A DNA stretch of 64,000 nt from Nematopogon swammerdamellus. Lineage: Eukaryota > Arthropoda > Insecta > Lepidoptera > Adelidae. This document shows, piece after piece, positions 12,030 through 20,651 of the stretch. Location: the NCBI GenBank assembly GCA_946902875.1, contig OX336336.1, positions 7,286,545 to 7,350,544 of the forward strand, written 5' to 3'. Both the position numbers and the translations under genes were made by a program. Below the pieces are notes generated by a model, which saw only the letters and a list, made by a program, of their open reading frames with translations, was not told the DNA's origin and made no database searches. Numbering within the stretch: position 1 is the stretch's first letter; the number at the start of each line of letters is the position of its first letter.

Positions 12030-12205
12030 TTTACGCAACCATTTATTCACTAGATAGACGCAAAGCCGAAAACGAAAAGAAAAAATACGTCCCGACTAGG
12101 ATTCGAAGGTGGAACTCCGGCTGCAACCTCCGCGCCAGCGCGGTACCAATTCCGCCATCGGGTCAATGACGTATTCTCTCTAAATTTTTATACAGTTGCA
12201 TCTTC
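12030..12205 (-). repeat. SINE family C (tRNA-derived)
   Basis: On the minus strand the sequence reads AGAGAGAATACGTCATTGAC, then a tRNA-like part beginning CCGATGGCGGAATTGGTACC and ending with a T-arm-like TTCGAATCCTAGTCGGGACG, then a T-rich tract and TTTTCGGCTTTGCGTCTAT. The same order occurs at 56545-56690 and, split, at 58011-58116 with 61269-61312. The tRNA cloverleaf is imperfect and the flanks are shared among copies, so this is a SINE rather than a tRNA gene. Confidence 0.7.
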
Positions 12206-12330
12206 TATTAGTAGTTATGTATGAGGCAATCTACTGTGTTCAGTCAAATTGTACAATTCAATATTGAATCTTATGATGTCGTCACGAAAGTCGTATTTGC
12301 CATTTAGACACTAGAAGTTTTTTTTATTAT

Positions 12331-12719
12331 TATCGAAACTGACACGGTTGGCTACATCACCTACTACATCCGTGATGTCAGCCCATAACACCTTGGTGAA
12401 CTAGGTGCCATGTCAGTGCTTCCCTTCGGTCGTGCCGGTTACACTGAACTGGACGGAAAACTCTAATATTTACATAGCCGTTTCAACCGACCTTTCATTC
12501 AGTGGCACTCAGTGCGGTGGTACCAAACCGGGCGGGTTAAACGCTACCACCTAGTAAGGTAAGATGGGAAGGGACCTACATACAGTTTCACGTGGAAACC
12601 GAACCACGGTCAGCCTCCAACGGTCGAGCGGTCACCCATCCATTCACTGACCGCGCCCAGGTGTGCTTATGATCCGATCGACAGTCGACCGACCGCACCA
12701 CTGAGCTACCAAAGCTGAC
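12331..12719 (-). repeat. SINE family A, near full length
   Basis: Minus-strand copy: plus-strand order is tail side (GAAACTGACACGGTTGGCTA), body (GATGTCAGCCCATAACACC, TTTACATAGCCGTTTCAACC, CTACCACCTAGTAAGG), then head with CAACGGTCGAGCGGTCACCC and the tRNA-like end CACTGAGCTACCAAAGCTGA. The 5S-like block is altered around 12640-12680 (CATCCATTCACTGACCGCGC). No coding sequence. Confidence 0.85.
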
Positions 12720-12945
12720 GAAGAGGCTTTTACTCAAGTCAAGAAGTTGACTTTGGATGATTTTTGAATAGCTGCAACTCGGTGGAACATGGGGCGCTCT
12801 GTCCAAGTACACTCTCTAGTAAGAAGTGCACATATCTCGATGATTTATCGAACTTATTCTAATACGTCATTTTTCGTCAATCGAAACGTAATACAAGTGA
12901 AGAAAAAAGCTAGTAATTCAATATGACGATTTTTTTTGTTTTTAG

Positions 12946-13181
12946 TTTTTTTTATGGAAACTGACACGGTTGGCTACATCACCTACAACATCCATGATGT
13001 CAGCCCATAACACCGGATGAACTTGGTGCCACGTCAGTGCTTCCCTTCGGTCGTGTCCGCTACACTGAACTGGACGGAAAACACTAACTATTTACATAGC
13101 CGTTTCATTCAGTGCGGTGGTACCAACCCGGGCGGGTTAAACCCTACCACCTAGTAATATAAGAAGGGAGTCATATCCCTT
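12946..13181 (-). repeat. SINE family A body with the alternative head (truncated)
   Basis: The body from ATGGAAACTGACACGGTTGG to CTACCACCTAGTAATATAAG is family A. After it comes GAAGGGAGTCATATCCCTT, the junction to the alternative head seen complete at 34245-34574 and 35607-35934. The rest of that head is lost, so this copy is 5'-truncated in SINE sense. Confidence 0.8.
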
Positions 13182-13498
13182 GACGAAATTACCAAATAAA
13201 GCATTAAAATATTTTTAACCTTTCCAACGGGCTTTTTAACAATCCAAAAATAGATCCCGCTCCAAGAAAATCTGGCGCGCCGGCCAAAACGTTTTCAGAT
13301 ATAAATCGTAGCGCCAAGCCAGGCCAGCAAGCGGCCGTCCGCAGAGCACTTTCCTGAAAAATGGCATCACTTGACGCGGCCCGTTCCGCCACTACCGTCT
13401 CTCTTCTGGAGCGTAATACATTGGCGGATAGTACGAGAAATAATTTTTAATTAAACCTCAATTTCATTGTTTAATGCCCAATACGGGATCGTTCCTAG

Positions 13499-13604
13499 TG
13501 ATCCCGCCCGGGTCGGTACCACCGCACTGAGTGAAAGGTCGGTCGAAGCGGCTACATCAATACTTACTGTTTTCCGTCCAGCTCAGTGTAGCCGTAACGA
13601 CAAC
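13499..13604 (+). repeat. SINE family A body fragment
   Basis: The words CCGCCCGGGTCGGTACCACC, CACTGAGTGAAAGGTCGGTC and CCGTCCAGCTCAGTGTAGCC match the middle of family A. Head and tail are missing. Confidence 0.7.
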
Positions 13605-13779
13605 GGAGAAGAAAGGAGGAACCTCGCAAATGTATGACTCGGAGTCAATGATGGATGACTAATAAAAACGTTGGGAATCCTCAAGACTAATAAAATTGTT
13701 ACGCAAATTATCGTTTTTTACCTACGAGATTTTACATCATTTTGTCACTGTTCTATAGTGCTAGATAAGCCTTTATCGT

Positions 13780-14090
13780 ATACTAGCTTTTGCCCGCGAC
13801 TTCGTCCGCGTTGATTTTAAAAAAAGAACAGGATTCGAAATTGAAGTTTTTATGTGACGTTGATAGGCTTTTGTTTTATATTCTCTCTCACCCGTCCATA
13901 CTATACTTTATTTGATACTGCTGAGCCCTAAGGCTATTTAGCGTGATGGTATATAGCCTATATGTTATTCTGATGTATAAGCTATAGTACTGTAAAATCT
14001 CATCAAAATTCGTTCAGTAGTTTTTGCGTGAAAGAGGAACAAAGATCCATCCATCCTCACAAACTTTCGCGTTTACAATATTAGTACGAT
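13780..14090 (+). repeat. Family G repeat ('ACTAGCTTTTGCCCGCGACT')
   Basis: It begins ACTAGCTTTTGCCCGCGACT TCGTCCGCG and ends near TCAAAATTCGTTCAGTAGTT TTTGCGTGAAAGAGGAACAA AGAT with 'AAACTTTCGCGTTTACAATA'. This is one of the commonest interspersed repeats in Lepidoptera as I know them. Related starts lie at 55316 and 55498. Non-coding. Confidence 0.7.
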
Positions 14091-14346
14091 AATCTCTGTC
14101 GAAAAAACATGTTACCGATCAATCAGCTTGTAAGCTGAGTTCGCAATTACTTATGTTTGTGTTGTAGTATGGCTCGCCTCATCGTCGCACCTATATCCGC
14201 AAATACGCAAGGGAGGAGCGCTAGCGCAATATACCATGAGATGACTTGTATAATGCGATTCCTTGAATGTAGGCATTCATGATTACAATGACGCATACTT
14301 GTTCACAGACAGATACTAGTCAACTGTTCGACAGAAACTGTTCGAC

Positions 14347-14717
14347 AGAAACTGTCAGCCTCGGTAGCTTAGTGGTGCCGGCCGACTGTTATTAAGTAAC
14401 CCTGGGCGCGGTCAGTACTTGGATGAGTGACTGTAGTTTCCTTAGTAGACTGTAGTAAAACTGTAGTTTCCTTCCCTTCTTACCTTACTAGGTGGTATGG
14501 TTTATCCAGACCGGGCTGAACCACCACACCGCACTGAACTAAACGTCTGACGAAACGGCTATGTAAATAGTTCGTGTTTTCCGTCCAGTTCAGTGTAGAC
14601 GACATGAAATGAAGGGAATCACTGACATGGCACCTAGTTCACCCGGTGTTATGGACTGACATCAAGGATGTTGTAGATGATGTAGTCAACCGTGTCAGTT
14701 TCCATAAAAAAAAAAGA
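14347..14717 (+). repeat. SINE family A, near full length with internal head rearrangement
   Basis: The head reads TCAGCCTCGGTAGCTTAGTG, then a 5S-like TTAAGTAAC and GGTCAGTACTTGGATGAGTG. The usual 'CCGTTGGAGGCTGACCG' part is replaced by a short duplicated CTGTAGTTTCCTTAG word. The body and A-tail (14707-14717) are complete. Confidence 0.85.
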
Positions 14718-15480
14718 TAACATGTTTCATCACCCTTTTCCTCATCTAGTACTTAGTTGGGTGAATTTTGTATTTAACAATAAAAAAGTAACCTGTTCTT
14801 TAACAGCACGCTTCATATTCACCATTACATGAAACCGGATAATTCAATTTATTTGGCTTCAGTTAAAACAAACAACCCCAGCGTTGTTATTTTAAAAGCG
14901 GATTATTAGCAAAACCTGTAAATTAATACGCCTGTAATTAAATGAAATAGCAACTCCATGCATACATTATTAAACACAACAAAACATAAATTGTAATTAC
15001 AAGGTAGATATTATTAAAGCCAGTATCTTTAATTTTATGTATGTAGGCACCCGCAGGAATAATATAACATACGTTATACGCACCACACACGTTGTATCCC
15101 GACAATCGGGGTAAGCAGAGTAAACGGACTTGTGCCGCAGCAACTCGGGTAAATTACAGCACAACGCCGAAGACCACGCTTAGCAAACTATTATTTAAAA
15201 AAATATACTTTTCTTTCAAGCTTTAAAAAAACGCATCGGTTCACTTTTTTTTATTACTTAATTTACTCACACACATACCCTCACATAAATACCCTCACAT
15301 TAATGCCCTCACACACACATACACACAAAGACACACCCTCACTCAAATTCTGTTGAAGTACTAACACTACACACTTAGGTAATTTTATTTGTTTTGGTTG
15401 TTATATTTCGTTTATTTGTTTTGTTTGTTCTTTAATGTGGTTTACCTTTTTTTTTGGATTGTGAATAGATAGAAAAAATA

Positions 15481-15587
15481 CAGATGTAAGCATATGCTTA
15501 CATCTGTTTCTGCTCCACCAGTTACTTTGGGTAGTACAGTTTTATTTTTATTTTAGGGGTACTGTACCCCTAAAATAAAAATAAAAC
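15481..15587. repeat. Two perfect palindromes in series
   Basis: 15481-15506 is a perfect 26-bp palindrome centred on CATATG. 33 bases further on, 15539-15562 and 15564-15587 are perfect 24-bp reverse complements around one base (core GGGGTAC-T-GTACCCC). Both could form cruciforms or RNA hairpins. No frame or repeat family explains them. Confidence 0.8.
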
Positions 15588-15689
15588 TCTACTACCCGCT
15601 GTCCTCTGCAGCATAGTCCTGACTAGTGCAGGAGACAGTACCTACATTTATATTTGTATTATTATTGAATAAAGAATTTTTACTTTTTT

Positions 15690-15875
15690 TAAATTACTTG
15701 ATTAGAAACATAGATCTACCACCATACCGATTAAACCAGCTTTCTAATAAAAAAACCGCATCCAAATCGGTCCATCCGTTTGCGAGCTACGATGCCACAG
15801 ACAGACACACCCATACGCACACACGTTAAACTTATAACACCCCTCCGTTTGCGTCGGGGGTTAATACATAAGTAC
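15690..15875 (+). repeat. Dispersed '...CACCCCTCCGTTTGCGTCGG' repeat end
   Basis: The words CATCCAAATCGGTCCATCCG, GAGCTACGATGCCACAGACA, CAGACACACCCATACGCACA and TTATAACACCCCTCCGTTTG CGTCGGGGGTTAA follow the order of a repeat that I know to be common in lepidopteran genomes. The open frames across it (Thr/His-rich) are side products. Confidence 0.55.
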
Positions 15876-16069
15876 AAACAAGGAAGGCACGAAGACTTAC
15901 CTACTGATGCATTACTGGCGGAAGATTTAACATACAACCTCTAAAGCACAGACGTATCGTTGGGGCATTGAGCCTATTTTTTTTTTTGGTACTACTATGG
16001 CCGCTGCCGAACTTGCTTCCGTCATTCCTCCTCTTCCTGTTCGCCTTCGCTAAACCTGCCACACTCTCG

Positions 16070-16315
16070 CGGAACTGCCCTTTATCGTCGGCAGAAGAGC
16101 TCTTCGAACTGCACGATTCTCTAAATTGTTCTTGTGTCGCACTGCAAGGTGTGGAGCGGGCTTCCGGGGAATATGCTTCCCTACTCCTACAATACACATA
16201 TCTTCAAAGCGAGTCCTCCTCCAAAACGAACTGGCACTTTCCACGGGGGTGAAATTGGCTGCGCCTGAGGCTTCGACCTCGGGCACAGAAACCCAGTTCG
16301 AAAGCAATAAAAAGA
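16070..16315 (+). pseudogene. LINE family C 3' end (reverse transcriptase C-terminus, frameshifted)
   Basis: The plus strand keeps a third LINE C-terminus type: a KLFLCRTAR block, then after a one-base shift near 16147 a WSGLPGNM..YSYN..IFK pattern. This fits the RT..WN.LP...FP..YN...FK signature of CR1/Jockey-group C-termini. It runs into GTGAAATTGGCTGCGCCTGA, GGCTTCGACCTCGGGCACAG and an AATAAAAAG tail, the 3' UTR, which is repeated at 44525-44612. The frame is broken by the shift and nothing remains upstream of about 16070. Confidence 0.65.
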
Positions 16316-16319
16316 AAGA

Positions 16320-17235
16320 GATGGAAGTAAATATCGATCTACTTAAATCCCTTCAATAAAGAGGCTCATTCGGCGACGTTTAGACGCGTTGTCACGCACC
16401 CTCCTGTAATAAAACTGAGACAAACATCCTGCCTCGGATCGCACCCGACGAAAATGCGATCCAACGCAAAATCTACCCCTTTTATTTCTTCAGCGCTCTT
16501 CTTTGATTTTGATAGTCGACTCACAATCACAATATAATATTATATTCGGCCGTTACGGCTGTGGTTACGGGAAGGAGCGTGCATTTTTAATTTAAACTCG
16601 GAATGTACATAGTGGATGCATTTGGAACGATAAATTTATAATTAACCATTGCATTTTAAATGCGAGTAATTAGTGCGTAATTACATATTCAGCAACTGGG
16701 GGGGTCTTTCACTGTCGCCCACACTTTCAGTTTATATCGCGTCTACCATAATATTTGCGCACAGCTCACTCTATGCAGCTCACGCAGCAGTATGTTGCTG
16801 AAGTCACAACAAATTATGACGTCGCTTGTTTACCGTAGACAACCAATTTATTTTACCAGAAAGAATTATGAAGTACAGAAGGGTCACTCATACCGTCGAG
16901 CAATTGGATAATATTTATTTAAAGGTGTGCATAAAATGTAATTAAAGTATTAAAAGTATTATTAGTAGTAAGTAAGCTTCGCTCGGCGTCCACAGATAAG
17001 TAAATTTTAAATCTTCAAACATCACATACATTTTTTTGTGAAACCGATTTTCTTAAGCTCCATCTATGAGAGTCTTTTCATGTCAATCCATTGTAAAAGT
17101 TGAAAGGAATATCATATAGATGGCGCTATCTGGATAGAAAATAAATTAATAATTGGATTTTACACACAAATCGTACCTAATGAACGTTGCTCCTGTCGGG
17201 TGTCCCAAGACACCTCACCTTTTTTCTATGACGTC
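16320..17235. other. Stretch with no recognisable gene
   Basis: No domain-bearing frame and no repeat with a second copy in this window was seen. The segment 16970-17165 has mixed composition but no open frame. Confidence 0.45.
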
Positions 17236-17237
17236 CA

Positions 17238-17312
17238 CATTCTCCACGTGGTGTCAGCCCATAACTCCACGTTGAACTAGGCTATGCGCCATGTCAGTGC
17301 TTCGCGTTGCAT
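17238..17312 (-). repeat. SINE family A fragment
   Basis: Short match to the tail-side body: GTGTCAGCCCATAACTCCAC, GTTGAACTAGGCTATGCGCC, ATGTCAGTGCTTCGCG. Highly diverged and truncated on both sides. Confidence 0.55.
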
Positions 17313-17449
17313 GCAATGTATGACAAAAGCAGTTTTATATTTTTAAATTCTTTGATTTTATCCAATTTTAATGCGGAGGGATGTTCGTTCACCCACTTAG
17401 GACGCTATCTCACACACCGGTAACCGATAACACGATATCGGCCGTTAAT

Positions 17450-17562
17450 GAAGGAGCGGCGGGTGGCTGAGCGCTCTGGCCGTCGAATTCTCTTGCGAGA
17501 GGTCCGAGGTTCGAATCCGAGCAGCGAGGACCAATGAGTTTTTTATGATTAAATAAAAAAAA
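17450..17562 (+). repeat. tRNA-like SINE head (family B type)
   Basis: GGTGGCTGAGCGCTCTGGCC (A-box-like) and GAGGTCCGAGGTTCGAATCC (with a perfect B-box GGTTCGAATCC) are followed by ACCAATGAGTTTTTTATGAT and an A-run. The same arrangement, more diverged, is on the minus strand at 30478-30568 and 41785-41880 as the head of SINE family B. No acceptor-stem pairing was found, so it is not called as a tRNA gene. Confidence 0.65.
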
Positions 17563-18228
17563 AACGTGCATAGTTTCACAGACTGCTCCGTGTTGTCCTA
17601 TGTCCACCGGGTTGACTGCTGGAAATGCCTAAGGCAAATGAAACCGTGTCTACGGAGAGCTCCAAGACGACGCGACGCAAGCTACGAGCGATAAATAGCG
17701 ACGGATAATCGATAATAAGCGGTTTTAATTATACATCTACTTAGGTCCTTTTTACAGGATATTTAGACGCACACCTATTTAAATTTATAATGTTAATGTT
17801 TTGATTTATTAAACGATAACGTCTTGGACAAAAAAATACAGTAAGTAGGTACCTAATTAATAATAATAATTTTTTTTCGGATTCCATGAAAAATATTTAG
17901 GTCCACCGGGTTGAATGGAGCCACACATTAAGTGGCATAAAGTGTATTATTATTATTATTTATGATCCTGCGAAACCGTAAGAAAGGTTGGTGTAGGCAC
18001 ATGTGAAAGCACCCACATCCGCGCGCCAACGATAACGCTCCTCTTCACGTTACGAGGCGTCAATGCAATTTTCCGATAAACAGTCGAGCACACACTTTTC
18101 CACCGCTCACCACAGCTCTCCATAGCTTTATATAGCGAGGGGTTAAAGCAATTACTGGTCGATTGCGGGTAACTTTATATTTGTCTGTTTCCCAATAGGG
18201 TAGGCAGAGTCAATGTATCTCCTGGTTA

Positions 18229-18505
18229 TACACGGTGTTGCAACCCCAACCGTAAAACCCGAAAGGGGTTCATTCTGTACGTGAAATAGAACAACTTTTG
18301 TTCTACGACTTTTTAATTTGAAGAAAAAAAGTTTTTTTTCTCCATACATTTTGAGAACAGGTAGGTATTTAAAATTTGTATGGAAGAACACTTTTTTTTT
18401 GTTTAAACAATTTTTGTTTCGCCACAGAAGTTGTTTAGTTTCACATATAGAATAACCCCCTTATGTCAGTTAAAAATATTACGGGGGCAACTGCAACACC
18501 GTGTA
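18229..18505. repeat. MITE-like element with TACACGGTGTTGCA terminal inverted repeats
   Basis: The left end ACACGGTGTTGCA (18230-18242) and the right end TGCAACACCGTGT (18490-18502) are reverse complements, about 275 bp apart, and the internal GTTCTAC and CATTTTGAG words are AT-rich. A relative without clear ends lies at about 31290-31420 (TGTAGAACAAAAGCTGTACA, AGAATCACCCCAATTCGGGT). No transposase. Confidence 0.7.
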
Positions 18506-18519
18506 CTGTTCTGACTTCT

Positions 18520-19140
18520 GTTTCACAATCACAATGTTTCAAAACATATGAAAAATACTTGTACTTAATGAAAATGGTGAAACAATTTTTACCCGACTGC
18601 GGGGAAGCCAAAAGGAGGGTTATGATTTTGGTAGCGTATGTATGTATGTATGTGTATGTATGTGTGTATGTTTGTTTGTTCCCTCACAGAACCTTCATTA
18701 CTTAACAGATTTCAACATATGAGACATTGTTTGATTCATCTGGACGATCCGCGTGGCATACATACCTAGGTAGATATAATTTGTTTTTATGAAATATTAA
18801 AAAGGGCGCCATATTGTCAAACATGAAATTGTTATTCTTCAACCCCCGTGCAATTGAATATTGTTGTTAAGAGTTTGAAGTTTGAAAAAGTTCAGTCAAG
18901 AACATATTATCATGTGGGATATCATTTGAACGAGCTTACCGTAAGAATTCTAAAAATCTTATTTTTTTCTACAAATTTTAAGTTCAGTGGTCTTAATCAT
19001 ATTGTTAAAATGTGCCAAAAATGACATGACATGTTCTCCTAGGTTTCTAAAGCGAACATTTTGACTTACATAGGGTTAATAGAGATTAAGCCAGAGATTA
19101 TAGGAAAACTGTAGGTTTTTTCAACAATTTAATTTGTTGA
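18520..19140. other. AT-rich stretch with no recognisable gene
   Basis: Contains a short TATG-rich microsatellite (18635-18680). The rest shows no domain and no repeat with identifiable ends. Confidence 0.45.
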
Positions 19141-19142
19141 TG

Positions 19143-19690
19143 AAAAAAAAATAGGTAAAAAAACTTTTAAGTTAAACGGTTTTATTAAAAAAAAAAATAG
19201 AAAAAAAACAGCTGTAAAAAAAACTAGAAAATAATAAGGACACAAGCCTGGGCCTTCTTAAGATTTTACGTCTGGGTAAGAAATCGTGCAATACTAGCGT
19301 GCTGTCTTCTCATGTCGGATGACAAAGGACACATTGTGTCGCTGCGTCAGCGGATTAAGTAATAAATTGAGACTTTTAACAGACTAATATAAAAACGTGG
19401 GGCGCATGTTATTTATTACGCATATTATACGCCCCACGTTTTTATATTAGTATGTTAAAAGTCTCAATTTATTACTTAATCCGCTGACGCAGCGACACAA
19501 TGTGTCCTTTGGCATCCGACATGAGAAGACAGCACGCTAGTATTGCACGATTTCTTACCCAGACGTAAAATCTTAAGAAGGCCCAGGCTTGTGTCCTTAT
19601 TATTTTCTAGTTTTTTTACAGCTGTTTTTTTTCTATTTTTTTTTTTAATAAAACCGTTTAACTTAAAAGTTTTTTTACCTATTTTTTTAT
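19143..19690. repeat. Large palindrome, arms about 260 bp, loop 25 bp (copy 1)
   Basis: The arms 19143-19404 and 19430-19690 are close to perfect reverse complements. The stem closes with CGTGGGGCG/CGCCCCACG around the loop 19405-19429. Near its outer ends each arm carries AGTTAAACGGTTTTATT, which is also found at the far end of the whole element. Differences between arms are few (for example ATGACAAAGG against its partner, and lengths of the A/T runs), so the palindrome is young or kept alike by gene conversion. Confidence 0.9.
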
Positions 19691-19772
19691 TTACTCGTTT
19701 TTAGTTTGATTTTTGGCTCGTATCATTCATTACGCAAACTCGTCATCCTTTCCAACTCTCTCATTGCATCTT

Positions 19773-19912
19773 GGCCAGGTGGGACGACGATATCAAGTAC
19801 GTCGGCGGAAAGCAGTGGTTCCGTACCGCTGAAGGCCGGGAGGACTGGAGGAAAATTGGAGAGGCGTATGTCCAGCAGTGGACGCTTACACGCTGACTGA
19901 CTGACTGACTGG
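19773..19912 (+). pseudogene. RTE-type LINE 3' end with CTGA tail, flanked by 11-bp target duplication
   Basis: Translation gives WDDDIKYVGG, WFRTAEGRED and GEAYVQQW before the stop, the typical C-terminus of lepidopteran RTE (BovB-like) reverse transcriptases, and the element ends in a CTGACTGACTGACTG tail. The target duplication CATTGCATCTT is seen on both sides (19762-19772 and 19913-19923), and the helicase fragment continues on either side, so the insertion is younger than the helicase. Only about 120 bp of coding sequence remain. Confidence 0.9.
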
Positions 19913-19976
19913 CATTGCATCTTTGTTACTCGGTTTCTTACCTGTCAATTTCTCACAATCAAGCTCCTCAATACAT

Positions 19977-20368
19977 TTTTTTTTTTTTTTATGGAAACTG
20001 ACACGGTTGGCTACATCACCTACAACGTCCGTGATGTCAGCCCATAACACCGGGTGAACTAGGTGCCACGTCAGTGCTTCCCCCTTTGATCGTGCCGGCT
20101 ACACTGAACTGGTCGGAAAACACAAACTATTTACATAGCCGTTTAGACCGACGTTTCATTCAGTGCGGTGGTACCAACCCGGGCGGGTTAAACCCTACCA
20201 CCAAGTAAGATTAGGAGGGAAGAGACCTACAGTTTTACGAGGATTCCGAACCTCGGTCAGCCTCCAACGGTCAGCGGTCACCCATCCAAGTACTGACCGC
20301 ACCCAGCGTTGCTTAACATTCAATAGCGACAGTTGACTGTCTGCACCACTGAGCTATCGAGGCTGACA
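19977..20368 (-). repeat. SINE family A, full length, inserted in the helicase fragment
   Basis: Complete copy from poly-T (plus strand) to GAGCTATCGAGGCTGA. The head holds the best 5S-like block of the window (minus strand GTTAAGCAACGCTGGGTGCG and AGTACTTGGATGGGTGACC, around 20277-20320). ACAT occurs at both borders (19973-19976, 20369-20372), and joining the flanks restores the sequence found uninterrupted in copy 2, which proves the insertion. Confidence 0.9.
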
Positions 20369-20651
20369 ACATAGCCCTTCTAAAGACTTTACGCGACTCA
20401 ATGCAACATACGCTTGACTTTCCTCAAATAGTCTGGAGCCCAAATACACGACAGCATGGTCAACAGTACTGCCCTGCATTTTATGGACAGTAGTGGAGGC
20501 CCATGACAAAATTATCGGTAACATCCGTCTCTCAGCTGTTCCATAATTAAACTTTGCTGGAAACTGTATGGCTTTAAGATGGATAAGGTGTCCGCCGTCC
20601 CTTTCAAAATCAATTTGAACAGATGGTATGTCTGTTTTATACATTTGCGTT

